Below are positions 1 to 10,126 of a stretch of DNA of 64,000 nucleotides, piece after piece. Position 1 is the stretch's first letter. Each line of letters starts with the position of its first letter. Where the stretch lies: the NCBI GenBank assembly GCA_030248215.1, contig JASANG010000847.1, positions 62,001-126,000 on the forward strand, read 5' to 3'. The notes beneath the pieces are model-generated. The model saw only the letters and a list, made by a program, of their open reading frames with translations. It was not told the DNA's origin and did no database searches. The DNA is from Enoplolaimus lenunculus. Taxonomy: Eukaryota > Nematoda > Enoplea > Enoplida > Thoracostomopsidae. Position numbers and translations under genes: made by a program.

Positions 1-1156
1 TAAAGTCATATCTGTTCACACGTACAAGTTTTTGCAGCAAAAATTTGCAGGTGTGAGTAGGGTTTTAGTCTTCAACAGGGGCGTCGACAAAATTTTAGTT
101 TTAAGTTTTGCCAACATCGATTGGTTTTGCCCCTTAAGGGTTGCGCAATGCTCACTGCGAGTCGCCGGGCGCCAGCGCACAGCGCAGTAAAAACATGGAC
201 CCACACCATCGCGCCTCGCCGAACTCAGCCGCGCACCGGCGTGTGACTCCACATAACTTTTTATTAAAAATTAATGCACGCCACCATCCAACAGCCTGCG
301 GCGTTGCGCGGCCTGGTGCAGCGACGCGCGGTAGCGTGGCACGGGCCTAAATCCGGTTCAGTAAAGTACAGCGCGGCCCTAACTGTTCATTTCTACGCGG
401 TACCTCACATGAAAATTCCTCCATAGCTGCTAACTAAATTAGCCTGCCCATGTATACAACAGGACCGGATCGTTTTCCGGAGGGGCTGTAACAGAGTAAG
501 TTTAAGCTTTAGACTAATTTTTTGCTTATGCTTAGGAATAGGCTTAGGAATAGGCTCATTCATACGCTTAGGCTTATGCTTAGGCTTAGGAATAGGCTCA
601 TCCACACGCTTCAGCTTAGGCTTTAGGCTTAGGCTTAAGCATAGGAATATTCTTGTACTACTGTGCCGGCCCTGTTCTATACATGGGCCAATTTGGCCAA
701 TTGCAAACCAGAAAATCAACACCTGTTTATTTCGTTCATTGTAACATTTTATACTTGTAACAAAACACATCGTATTTCAACTTCGATCTCAGTTCAACAG
801 CTTTAACAAAAATGTATATACTCAAATTCAAATATAAGTTCGTAAATTTTTCAAATTAGACTAAAATTTAGCGAAAAAAAACCTTTTTTCAATTTACAAA
901 CATTGCCAACAGGAGCGTATCCTGGATTTGATTTCGGAGTATTAAAACCTCTGTTTTAAGAGTTATTTTGCAATCGAGCGTAGCGAATGAGAAAATGTTT
1001 TGACTTCTACAGATTGTTCTACAGTCTCTATATTTAAGTACCTTTTTCGAGATTTATCAATAATTCCTAATTTACATATTTCCCATATCCGCCCATGGAT
1101 ACGTCCTGTCAGCCAATCACAGTTTAGCTCTCTAGCTCTACTGCAACAGGCTCGTT
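1..1156. other. Region without a recognised gene
   Basis: It contains a GC-rich stretch (130-360) with GGGCGCCAGCGCACAGCGC and CGCGGTAGCGTGGC, distantly like sequence near 11270-11400, and the T1 copy at 446-689. No supported coding sequence; the 3' UTR of the secreted-protein gene would fall in 1000-1156. Confidence 0.5.
446..689. mobile_element. T1 telomere-repeat inverted-repeat element, copy 1
   Basis: The ends are GCCCATGTATACAACAGGAC and the inverse of GGCCCATGTATAGAACAGGG. The interior has two runs of degenerate (TTAGGC)n, parted by a spacer resembling AATAGGCTCATNCATACGC. No coding capacity, so it is a MITE-like non-autonomous element. Confidence 0.75.
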
Positions 1157-1440
1157 TTAGGCAGCAGCGTCGGTAGATTGAGTACTGGGTGCGTCTTCAA
1201 TGTATACCGAATCGACGCTCAGCGACGTTCCGTGATATGTTACAGTGAACCAAACATGACGCCCATCCGTAAATTGAAGTTTTCCATTGATCGACTCATG
1301 GTTACACTGAAATGCTGCTACGCTGGGTTTTTCTGTTATTTTATTGCCTGAAGACTGACTGACAATTTTGATATTTTTGATCGAGTAACCGCAAATCGGG
1401 TCTTCAGAGCCTTGTTCGCTGGACGATTTTTTCAAGCTTC
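1157..1440 (-). CDS. Secreted-protein gene, terminal exon 5
   Basis: The acceptor is actatttacag in phase 1. The exon runs to TAA at 1159-1157 and encodes about 94 residues ending in an acidic, Ser/Thr/Ala-rich tail (DAPSTQSTDAAA). I saw no clear AATAAA just downstream. Confidence 0.7.
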
Positions 1441-4400
1441 CTGTAAATAGTTTTGTGATTGGTTGTTAAAGTATTTATTTTCACTCTATCCTAAATGTTA
1501 ATTTAGTAGGCCAATGTAAAGAACAGGAGAGAAACAGTATTATAAGCAGTTTCCTAAGCCTAAGCCTAAGCGTAAGCGTAAGAATGAGTTTACGCCTAAG
1601 CCTAAGCCTAAGCGTACGAATGAGTTTACGCCTAAGCCTAAGCGTAAGACTAAGCGTAAAAATGAGCTTACACCTAAGCCTACGCCTAAAGCTTAAGCGT
1701 ACTCTACTGGAGTCCCATAGAAAAACGTTCCGCCCCTTATCTTTAAATGGGCCATTTAATAGAAGGCAAAGATCTAAAACATTGTTGTTAATATCTAAAG
1801 TCAACGGGCAAAACCTAACGCCTAAGCCTAACTTTAAGCCAAAACTTACATCTATTTTATTCATTCGTTGCGTGTGTGAGTGGATGTTTGTGGGTATTAA
1901 ACAAACAACTGCCTTTTTAATTGGTTTACGGTATTTTTTACAGCGCCCAGTTTTTCGAGATCCCATAATATGTAAGCTTAAGCTTTAGACTAATTTTAAA
2001 ACTAGTAGAAGATACAACTGGTGTCATTGATCTGTAACACGCTATTCGCTGATTCGCAAACTGGTATCCATCAGGGTACAACCGTAGGTCTGCGTCCGTT
2101 TCCGGCTCCGGCTCCGGCTCCGTCAAAAAATCGGCCTCCAGCTCTGGTTCGGCCTCCGGTAGAATTTTTGCCGGAGGTTCCGGCAATTTCGGTAGTTAAA
2201 TTTTGCATAATTTTACAAAATTTATCTGTTTAGCGCGTCATTTTATTTTTGTCACAATTTTTACAAAAGAATTTACGAAATTTCGCAGAAAATTAACGTA
2301 AAACCAAACCACTTTTAACAACATATTGCAGATATTGGTTAAAATTAACTAATAATTAACCATCATTTTTACTACGTAATTTCGTTTCACCTCCGGCTCC
2401 GGCTTCGGCTCTTGGTTCGGCAAGTAAGCATCCTCTGCAACTGGAACAATCGTTGATCCCTCGTTGAAATCGGGTAAATTTGGAAGTTTTTTCGTTTTCC
2501 GATGTTTACAAGACCTATAACCAACTGGTGATAAGTGCTACATATATTTGAATAAAAAAACGGACACACCAATAATTACCATAAACATACCTGTCGCCTT
2601 CCAAGTTACCACGTTCGACTGGCTGTCCTTGTATACACCTTGAATTGAAAACCTGTTTCCTTTTTGAATTTTTCCACATCCGGCGCCGCTGGAACTATAA
2701 GATCCGGAAAGTGACTGTTTCAATTGTGCAAGTTTCGGGCATCCAATCTTGACTTTGTTCGCGTACATACAACCGTTTCCAAGTTTTCCTGATGCTTTGA
2801 CTGTTCGCTTGGCAAATATGCCACTCGCTTTCCAGGTACCTCGTTTGATGTTTAACGTGCCCTTAATTGACGCCATAGGATCGGATAATGCAAACGTTTC
2901 GTTTCGATAAACCATTCCTGATATATATCCACACGAGCGTCCTGTATCAGCATCTCCACAACTCAACTCAATAGTTCCGATCTGATCCGATTCGTCGCCC
3001 AAATCGTACAGATAGTACGACCCGGAAACGGATGTTTCTGTATTGCTTATAATATTGAAGTTGTCCGAAATGAACATTCCTGAAACAACAATACTTTGTA
3101 AACATTTTTAACCTTTTCTCGCATGAATTTATTTATTTTTTGACCCATGTTACTTTACATGGGCGTCCAGGTTTCTGGTGGGTGTATAAAAGAGTTGGAT
3201 TTTTAGATTATAGATTACATTTTTTGCTTAGGCTTAGGCTTGGCTTAGGTTTAGGCTTAGGAACACAATTTTGCAACGCGCTTATACCAATACTTTATGT
3301 GAAACAAGGGTTAACCATATGGTATACCTGCAGACATCCGGCCGTCAACAACAAATTCGGATCCACCTAAGAATCCAGTAGCTTCAAAGCGTTTCAGATC
3401 GTGTTCTACATTGCGAATACAACCAGACCATGATATACCGGAATCAACGTTTGTCGCCATCACCGTAGAATATGATTCCGACTGTTCGGTTCCTTCACTA
3501 ATGGATCCATATGCCTCCGTTTGGAGTCCATTAATTATACCCGAGAACTGATACGATAACCTCGACGACTTTGTCATGCCTTCTGCAACAATCAAAGTTA
3601 CCCGATGTCAACGAAGGATCAACGAGTTTTCCAGTTGCAGCGGATACTTTTGGTGTTTTGAAATTTTAAACATTGTAAATTTCAGTGAGTTGATTTTAAT
3701 TCAAAATGAGTTCAATCACTCAGTCTGAGAGTTATAGGACTATCACAACTCCGAATTTTGAGTTGATTCAATTTATTCAGAATTTTATTTAATCAGCGCA
3801 CCCAGAGTCAACTCAATTCAAAGTGAGTTTAAGGTTTACTGATTTTAGTTCAAAAATAACTAACTCGCTAGCTGAGAACTGACCAATCAACTCATTGGGA
3901 ATTACAGTGCGGGTTTTTAAAAGCTGATTGACTAGTAAAAATGATTTGGTATTTACCAAATTGCATCGAAGAACGTTTAAAGCTTGTAGAACTCGTAAAA
4001 GAGTCATTTTTCTGAATTTAAAATTTGTCATCCGTTATTCCTACCTTGTTTCACTACGACAGAAGTCTGTTTTGGAAAAGCTTCTAATTCCGCTACATCC
4101 GACACTCACCATCTCCGCTTGAGCTTGAACGGTATTGGTTGAATGAATAATCATACGAGCCACAAACTTTCAGCGTTAGACCAGCGTTGTTGTCTCTGAT
4201 TGGTTCATTCATAAAAACGTATCCACTGTGACTTGAACTGTACGCTGATTGGGTAATTTGATCGATACGATATTCACCGGTTGTTCGATAGACTTCATAT
4301 CCAACGTAACTGGTTGCTTTAATGTTGCTTTCTTCGTCGAGAACGCCTTCCACACAAACATATTGTGGATCGTTGGCTTCATTAACAATAGTCATTCCGC

Positions 4401-7287
4401 GTAGAATGAACGTCCCATCATCCGCACGCGATCCTTCAAGCGTTTGGTGTGTCTTTGGACAAGTGTACGATAGCGAATGTTGATTGTTAAAGTAAACACT
4501 TACCCCGCTACTTCCACTGTAGCTGCCACTTCCGCCATAGTTATATCCGGTTGCAAACTGTAAATAATTGTAAACAATTGTGTCAAAAATAAACCGGATA
4601 TGAATATATTACCGACAATTTGCCCGGGTCAGTTATGTAATAATCGAAAAATGGTCGAAAACGGAACCACATGACGCCAAAAAGCAACGATGCCGGATCA
4701 CAGCGACGTTATTGGCCAATGCATGACCGGTAAATTGGCTTTGGGGCACATGTCCTACAACTGTCGTGTCTTATATGGTTCATGTCTAAAATGTCTTTGA
4801 CTATAAGTGTATTCAAAATACATAGCTAATAAATAAATGTGTATTCAAAATACATAGCTAATAAATCGAAAATTTTAACTGGAAAATTAGAAATTTTCAC
4901 TAAGTGATCCTGGTGCTGTTAACGCAGGAATAGTACGTATTCCTGTTCGTTAGAATATTGGTATCGTTGCTGCCAACACTGACCATGTGACGCCATATAC
5001 TTTAATGTGTCATCCACTTTTAGTGTCGCCCAGCATGTGGAAAATGGAAACGTTAATTAATCATTACTGTTTTCAAAAACAGGGGCAGTGGGAAATTGAA
5101 TTTTAAATTTGTGTCAATTTACCATTGCCGTCTAATTTATTAAATCGAGTAGAAAATTGATAAAATCAAATAAATTCAATTTACCGCAAATGATGTTAAA
5201 ATTGATAGATATGAAAAATTGACCCATTTTCCAAACTCAATTTCCACTTTAATACTACAAATTTTGAGGCAAGTGATAAATTGAACTACTAAGTTTAGTT
5301 TTGTCCAAATTGCGATTTACCACTACGGTTTTGGACGCTTTTCAATTTTCATTACAGAACGATATTATGCTTATCAGTTTAGCAATCTTGTTTTAAAAAG
5401 TTTCAATTTACCACTGCCCTCTTTTTCAAAACTAGTAGTAATAAATTGAAATTGCAAATTTTACAATTTGTTATTTCAATTTCCTTATACTGTTTTAAAA
5501 ACGGATCAATTAACCGCCTGACGAGTTTTGAGAAACTCAATTTCCCACAGCCCCTGTTTTTGAAAATAGTAATGGAAAATTGACGTTTCCATTTTCCACA
5601 TGCTGGGCGCAACTAAAAGTGGATGAACAAGATCAAGGTAAGATTGCAAACACTGCTATGTCGACGCCCCTGCTCTGGCAAAACCCTCCTGCATCGGAAC
5701 GTAATTCCCGATGCAACGGTTCGAAACCTTCAAGACCTATCGCCAACTGATGATTTAGGTGCTATACATATTTGAGAATATAGGCGCAAAAATTAGCCTA
5801 AAGCGTAAGCTTACACAATTGCAGTCCCACAGAAAAACGTTCCGCCCGTGATCGTTACATGGGTCGACTTACCTGACAGCAAAATGTAACAAAACAAAAA
5901 ACGAGTGTAAGCTTCATATTGACAGTTAAATTAAAGCAATGATTAGAATTTACAAAAGACATAGAAAACAGGCATTCGCCGTGTTTTATATTGCAGGCAA
6001 CCGTATTGCGTAGGACAACTTAGGTTTATTGTTTTTTTTTGCCAGATTTGACTAATGTTTATTCACCTTAGAAAATCCATCGCTTCGTCATTTTCCGGAA
6101 TCAGATTCTAAAACAATTCCCGACGACAAGTTATTTGTAGTTTGAAATTTTAATGTAATTTTGTAAATTTCGAAAATTTTAGTAATTTTAAATATAATTC
6201 AAATGAACCAGAATTACGATATTTGCACAGGTGAGCTATTATTAGGTGTTTTTGCCTAAAAACAACCGCAGGTATTTGATACGAATAATTGTAGCAGAAA
6301 TTGTAATGGTTTTCAAACAACAGTTTTGGTTAATTTGCCTGATTGAAGGAATTGCACCACAACCTACTGTACAGCGATATGACGGGTTTGATGTTTGGAG
6401 CGTGGATTTGAATCAATAAGAGTCTGTATCAAGAATTATTAGAGTCTGTAAATGACTAATTAGAGTCTAAAACTTTTATTGCTTGTAATTTAGGTTACGT
6501 AACTGGTTTCGGCCCAGGGACGGGACGTTTTTCTGTGGAATGCAATAGTGTAAGCTTAAGCTTTAGACTAATTTTTTGCTAGGCTTACTTTTATGCTTAG
6601 GTATATGCTCATTCTTACGCTTAGGATAAGGCTTAGGCTTAGTCTTAGGCTTAGGAATATGCTGATTCTTGCGTTTATGCTTAGGCTTAGGCTTAGAAAT
6701 AGGCTCATCCATACACTTAGGCCTAGGCTTAGGCTTAGGGTTGGGAATATGGTTATAATACTATTCTGCCCCTGTTCTTTACATTGACCCTGGTTTCTGG
6801 TTTAAGTAACGTTCAGCACTAAACTTGACTATTTACCGTACACTTTGAAAGCAGAATCATCTTATCGTAAGAATATTATAGAGTAAGCTTAAGCTTTAGA
6901 CAATTTTATTATTTGATCATAGGCTTGGGCTTAGCTATAGGATTCATACGCCGGCCAATGTTACTTTAACGGGTGTAACAGTAGATTAAGCGTATTTCTA
7001 AGCCTAAGCTTAAGACAAAGCGTTACACAAATGAGTCCATAAGCCTAAGCCTAAAGCCTAAGCAAAAACTGTAATATAGAATCTAATCCTACACTTTTAC
7101 AGACCGACAAGAAACCTGGACGCCCCTTGAAGTAACATGGGCCCATACGACGATGTCTGGGTGTAGGCTTGGGAATATACTTTATACCAGTATTACGTAC
7201 CTCAAAGCAACATTTGCTACTAAAAGCGTATATGTCGAAAAACTTGAGGAACACCAATAGCATCAGAAGTAAAAATCCCTGTTCCAT
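1157..7287 (-). CDS. Secreted beta-rich cysteine-containing protein, family not recognised (5 exons)
   Basis: Exons on the minus strand are 7287-7201, 4557-4110, 3582-3328, 3079-2591 and 1440-1157. Together they give 1,563 nt, or 520 residues plus TAA. Every junction has GT/AG ends and matching phase: intron 1 is phase 0 and introns 2-4 are all phase 1. Exon 1 encodes a hydrophobic signal peptide (MEQGFLLLMLLVFLKFF) with a likely cut near residues 21-23, so the product should be secreted. The mature chain begins with a Gly/Ser/Tyr-rich stretch (GYNYGGSGSYSGSSG), then has alternating short hydrophobic and polar segments that look beta-rich, with about a dozen scattered cysteines. The phrases TWKASG, TWKATG and RFEATG recur, hinting at internal repeats. 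I do not recognise a domain. The 2.6-kb first intron holds an inverted-repeat element and telomere-repeat elements. The exon structure is well supported; the function is unknown. Confidence 0.75.
1509..1753. mobile_element. T1 element, copy 2
   Basis: It runs from GGCCAATGTAAAGAACAGG to a complementary end (CTTTAAATGGGCC). (CCTAAG)n arrays are interrupted by CGTAAGAATGAG spacers. It lies just upstream of (in minus orientation, before) the last exon of the secreted-protein gene, within intron 4. Confidence 0.75.
2090..2420. repeat. CCGGCT-rich hexamer tracts
   Basis: TTTCCGGCTCCGGCTCCGG at 2099 and CTCCGGCTCCGGCTTCGG at 2392 stand out as GC-rich short tandem hexamers in AT-rich intron 4. Function unknown. 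Confidence 0.5.
2591..3079 (-). CDS. Secreted-protein gene, exon 4
   Basis: The acceptor is gttgtttcag and the donor gtatgt. It is a symmetric phase 1-1 exon of 489 nt. It encodes 163 residues with several cysteines (ELSCGDADTGRSCGY, GNGCMYANKVKIGC, GAGCG) and the paired phrases GTWKASG and VTWKATG, suggesting two related beta units in one exon. Confidence 0.75.
3142..3263. mobile_element. T2 telomere-repeat element, half copy
   Basis: The end GACCCATGTTACTTTACATG, the block GTCCAGGTTTCTGGTGGGTG and TTAGGC units (GCTTAGGCTTAGGCTTGGC) are present; the other end is absent. T2 shares the telomeric core of T1 but has its own terminal sequence. Confidence 0.65.
3328..3582 (-). CDS. Secreted-protein gene, exon 3
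   Basis: The acceptor is gattgttgcag and the donor gtatac. It is a symmetric phase 1-1 exon of 255 nt that could be skipped or duplicated without changing frame. It encodes 85 residues including SGISWSGC and RFEATGFLGG. Confidence 0.75.
3671..3910. mobile_element. M1 palindromic element, copy in secreted-protein gene
   Basis: Inverted ends (CATTGTAAATTTCAGTGAG; GGGAATTACAGTGC) enclose many GAGTTGATT/AACTCA half-palindromes. No coding capacity. It lies in intron 2. Confidence 0.7.
4110..4557 (-). CDS. Secreted-protein gene, exon 2
   Basis: The acceptor is ttatttacag and the donor gtgagt, in phase 1. It encodes about 149 residues, beginning with a Gly/Ser/Tyr-rich stretch and ending SSSGDG. 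A second donor-like sequence (GGG followed by gtaagt) lies inside the exon near 4504, but the frame reads through it. It might be an alternative donor. Confidence 0.75.
4806..4866. repeat. Direct duplication, two ~33-bp units
   Basis: GTGTATTCAAAATACATAGC followed by TAATAAAT occurs twice in tandem in intron 1 of the secreted-protein gene. Confidence 0.7.
5011..5625. mobile_element. Inverted-repeat element in intron 1 of the secreted-protein gene
   Basis: The ends CATCCACTTTTAGTGTCGCC and GGCGCAACTAAAAGTGGATG are inverse. Similarity extends about 85 bp inward (CATGTGGAAAATGGAAACGT; CAAAAACAGGGGCAGTGGG). It is about 615 bp with no ORF, so a non-autonomous DNA transposon or MITE. Confidence 0.75.
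5784..5865. mobile_element. T1 element, right-end fragment
   Basis: It retains GCCTAAAGCGTAAGCTTACA, the CCCACAGAAAAACGTTCCGC block and the end TTACATGGGTC. The telomere-repeat arrays and left end are missing. Confidence 0.6.
6405..6480. repeat. M3-derived fragment
   Basis: AATCAATAAGAGTCTGTATC, ATTAGAGTCTGTAAATGAC and TAATTAGAGTC match the interior of M3. Confidence 0.4.
6511..6789. mobile_element. T1 element, copy in intron 1 of the secreted-protein gene
   Basis: It opens GGCCCAGGGACGGGACG, passes through GTAAGCTTAAGCTTTAGAC and two (TTAGGC)n-type arrays, and closes CCCCTGTTCTTTACATTGACC. Confidence 0.7.
6953..7143. mobile_element. T2 element, both ends present
   Basis: Ends GGCCAATGTTACTTTAACGG and CCCCTTGAAGTAACATGGGCC. 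The interior has two short CCTAAGC arrays and the ACAAGAAACCTGGACG block. It abuts the donor side of exon 1 of the secreted-protein gene. Confidence 0.7.
7201..7287 (-). CDS. Secreted-protein gene, exon 1 (signal peptide)
   Basis: The ATG lies 4 nt after a TTTCAG acceptor-like site, and the exon ends at donor gtacgt. It encodes 29 residues: a charged start, a Leu/Phe-rich core, then SSKCCFE. Its end in phase 0 matches the next exon. Confidence 0.75.
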
Positions 7288-7297
7288 AAACTGAAAT
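7288..7297 (-). promoter_or_regulatory. Possible trans-splice acceptor before the secreted-protein gene
   Basis: On the minus strand ATTATTTCAG lies just upstream of TTTATGG. A consensus acceptor 4 nt from a start codon, with no upstream exon, is typical of spliced-leader addition in nematodes. Confidence 0.5.
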
Positions 7298-7394
7298 AAT
7301 ACTTACGATATATTTGCGTAAGATTTTTCAAATGCTTAAATTGAATGGTTTCAAAATAAAATTTTCAGCACAAGAAACAAAACATTTAATTTTA

Positions 7395-8113
7395 GTGATT
7401 AATCGACTCTCAGAAAGCGAATTAGTTTACTTTAGCTATTTATTAGCTAATCACAGCGAACAATAAATTCTCTAATTTAATAACGGGTAAGTTGATTAAC
7501 TCAGATTGAATTCAATCAATTTAAAGTCTTGAGTTCTGGAAAGACCTAATGGTGACTCAGTGATTCGACTCATTCTAAAATTAATGCTCAGTGATTCGAC
7601 TCATTCTGAATTAAAACTCTGTGATTTGACTCATTCTGAATTAAAACTCAGTGATTTGACTCATTCTGAATTAAAACTCAGTGATTTGACTCATTCTGAA
7701 TTAAAACTCAGTGATTTGACTCATTCTGAATTAAAACTCAGTGATTTGACTCATTCTGAATTAAAACTCAGTGATTCGACTCATTCTGAATTAAAACTCA
7801 GTGATTTGACTCATTCTGAATTAAAACTCAGTGATTCGACTCATTCTGAATTAAAACTCAGTGATTTGACTCATACTGAATTAAAACTCGGTTATTCGAC
7901 TCATTCTGAATTAAAACTCAGTGATTTGACTCATTCTGAATTAAAACTCAGTGATTCGACTCATTCAACTCAGTGATTTGACTCATTCTGAATTAAAACT
8001 CAGTGATTCGACTCATTCTGAATTAAAACTCAGTGATTTGACTCATACTGAATTAAAACTCGGTTATTCGACTCATTCTGAATTAAAATCAATTGACTTG
8101 AATTTACAGTGTA
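7395..8113. mobile_element. M1 element with internal tandem expansion
   Basis: The right end GAATTTACAGTGTA and a left half with TTGATTAACTCAGATTG frame a 30-bp array (7554-8088). The element is about three times the normal length because of the array. Confidence 0.65.
7554..8088. repeat. 30-bp tandem array, about 17 units
   Basis: The unit is GTGATTTGACTCATTCTGAA followed by TTAAAACTCA, with C/T variants. A half-unit deletion near 7966 resets the register. It encodes a spurious repeating LSDLTHSELK frame. It is derived from M1 sequence. Confidence 0.85.
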
Positions 8114-8409
8114 TAAAATCAAGTTTAGCAACAAAATTTCAGATTCGATGTCAGATTTGTCTAAAAAATGTGCAGCTTCGAAACGAATTTTGTTTTACAT
8201 TGCGATACGTTCAGCAATAATTCACGATTAGGAGCGCAATATGCTAATCTTGTTTCCAAAGTCGAAAACTAAAATGATTCTGCAGTTCTCGTTGAGCAAA
8301 CAGATTTACAAGTTGAAAGACCTCCAAAACAGTTTCAATGGGTAATAGATTTAATACTTGATTTCATTGAGTTTTAACCACTTGTTACAGGGGGCCTATG
8401 AATCGATTA

Positions 8410-8852
8410 GCCGATGTTATTTTTAGGGTCGTAACAGTAGATTAACCCCTTCTCACATTGAGTTGCCTATAGGAAACTCAGCGCAGTGTATATACGTTAA
8501 ATACTATATATCGCACCGTGTTTAACAATTGCAACATGTATACATAGTACTTAATCACCACAAGACGTGAGAGCCCCCTCGGGCTCGAGCGTCAAGCTCC
8601 TATAGCTGAGTGGTGATTGTATACGCCTCCCATTCCAGTCACTGTAGTTCGAATCCTAGCATAAAAGTATGTCTCAGAGGAAATAGAAAATATTCATGTG
8701 ATTAACAGTTAAGCGTATTCCTAAGCCTAAGCCTAAGCGTTGAAAAAATGTGTTCGTATGCCTAAGCGTAGCAAAAAAATGTAATCTAGAATCGAACTTA
8801 CTGTTTTACAGACCCACCAGAAACCTGGACGCCCCTTAAAGTAACATAGGCC
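8410..8852. mobile_element. T2 element interrupted by a tRNA-bearing insert
   Basis: Left part GCCGATGTTATTTTTAGGGT to 8446. The right part resumes at AGTTAAGCGTATTCC and ends CCCCTTAAAGTAACATAGGCC. The insert is described separately. Confidence 0.65.
8447..8699 (+). mobile_element. SINE-like insert with tRNA-Gly(CCC)-like sequence
   Basis: GATTAAC occurs at 8440-8446 and again at 8700-8706, a likely 7-bp target duplication. The insert ends in a tRNA-like segment (about 8583-8665) with an A-box-like TATAGCTGAGTGGT, an anticodon-loop-like CTCCCAT and a B-box-like GTTCGAATCC. The tRNA part sits at the far end rather than the usual 5' head, so it may be a composite or a tRNA pseudogene next to another repeat. 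Confidence 0.5.
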
Positions 8853-8924
8853 AATAGATTTCAGGTGAACGATTTTTCTGCTGATCTACCATCGTATAAA
8901 GTCTACACATTTAGCAAATTTTGG

Positions 8925-9091
8925 TTAAGCTTTATGCTTTGACTCAAGCTTACGTATATAGTCTTATCCTAATGTTTAGACTTATCCTTAGGAACAGGCT
9001 TATTTTTACGCTTATAGGCTTATGTCTAGGCTTAGGCTTAAGTTTAGGAATATATTTGTTCGTTCAGTTACGGCACTGATGTTTACATTGG
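8925..9091. mobile_element. T1 element, diverged copy
   Basis: AAGCTTTATGC..CTCAAGCTTACG is followed by diverged TTAGGC-like units and ends GCACTGATGTTTACATTGG. The left inverted end is not recognisable. Confidence 0.5.
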
Positions 9092-9211
9092 CGCTATAGT
9101 GTATATTTAATAATTCGCCCCAACATTTATTAATATTTTGATAATTACGACCGTTCACGTATCCGCATTTTTCTTGATTGTAACAGTGGGACAACAGGTT
9201 ATCAGTCGTTC

Positions 9212-9487
9212 GGCCAATGTAAAGAACAGGAGCGGAACAGTATTTTGAGCATATTCGTAAGCCTAAGCCGAAGTCTAAGTCTAAGCTTAAGCCTAAAGCC
9301 TAAGCCTAAGCCTACGCGTAAGAATGAGCATTCTCCTAAGCCTAAGCCTAAGCTTAAGTTTAAGTCTTAGCCTAAAGCCTAAGCCTAAAGCCTAAGCCTA
9401 AGCCAAGCAAAAAATAGTCTAAAGCGTAAGCTTACTCTATCGCAGTCCCACAGAAAGACCGTTCCGCCCCTGATCTTTACTTAGGCC
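9212..9487. mobile_element. T1 element with long arrays
   Basis: The ends are GGCCAATGTAAAGAACAGG and CCCCTGATCTTTACTTAGGCC. The arrays of CCTAAG/CCTAAAG units are longer than in other copies. It has the usual CCCACAGAAAGACCGTTCC block. Confidence 0.75.
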
Positions 9488-9644
9488 AGTTATTTAATGG
9501 ATTCGTTGAAAAATTTCAATATTGCCGCATAGATCACATAGCTAGTCGCATAGCGTCCGATACCATTTATTACAACACAATAAGGTCTATCCCTATTCGC
9601 TTAATTAGATTTTTCCGTCCGGCACAAATTGTGTTCAAAGTTTG

Positions 9645-9835
9645 GGCCCATGTATAGAACAGGGCCGGAACAGTAGTATAAGCATATTCCTATACCTAAG
9701 CCTAAGCCTTAGCGTATGGATGAGCCTATTCCTAAGCCTAAGCGTAAGCGTAAGCAAAAAACTTAGTCTAAAGCTTAAACTGACTCTATTATAGCCCCTC
9801 TGCAAAACGATCCGGCCCTGTTCTATACATGGGCC
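9645..9835. mobile_element. T1 element, best preserved copy
   Basis: This 191-bp copy has nearly perfect inverted ends: GGCCCATGTATAGAACAGGG on the left and its complement on the right. Two CCTAAG arrays flank the spacer CGTATGGATGAGCC. It sits just beyond the last exon of the Lustrin/PAN gene. Confidence 0.8.
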
Positions 9836-9922
9836 AAAATTTGAAAAATTAAATTTTACAAAATTGTCAAAAACACAGGCGAGAGTTTAATATGAAATAT
9901 TTCATTGATAAACTACAATTTC

Positions 9923-10126
9923 TCACGACTCTCGACTTTTGATAACAACTGTTCCTTGAGAACTTTCAGGTTTCGCGGGACGTCGTACAGATGATGATGG
10001 ACCTTGCGGCGCAACTTGATCCGTGGCAGTGCCGACGGTTCGAAATCCTTGTGGGATTTTGCCTTGAACGCAAATGTCTTCGCATGCTTGTTTTGTTCGG
10101 ATTGATGCTTCGAAAACAATATCACC
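9923..10126 (-). CDS. Lustrin/PAN gene, probable terminal exon 13
   Basis: The acceptor is ctacgttcccag, in phase 0, and the frame runs to TGA at 9925-9923. It encodes 67 residues including QACEDICVQGKIPQGF and a basic Ser/Pro-rich tail. A donor-like gtgaga just before the stop leaves open a further exon. I saw no AATAAA close by. Confidence 0.5.
   Translation of the reverse strand, partial: GDIVFEASIRTKQACEDICVQGKIPQGFRTVGTATDQVAPQGPSSSVRRPAKPESSQGTVVIKSRES

Larger units (their letters stand above)
7288..9922. other. Intergenic repeat cluster
   Basis: Between the two secreted-protein genes lie an expanded M1 element, a T2 element with a tRNA-bearing insert and three T1 copies. These account for nearly all of the interval. 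I see no gene. Confidence 0.6.

Noticed and set aside
1481-1966. Arg/Leu-rich frames over telomere-repeat arrays (also 6593, 11443 and others)
   Set aside because: The (TTAGGC)n arrays read as LRLRLR or PKPKPK in frames free of stops. They are repeat artefacts.
7560-7976. 138-codon frame of repeated LSDLTHSELK
   Set aside because: It is the 30-bp tandem array read in one frame; the unit length is a multiple of three, so any frame without a stop stays open.
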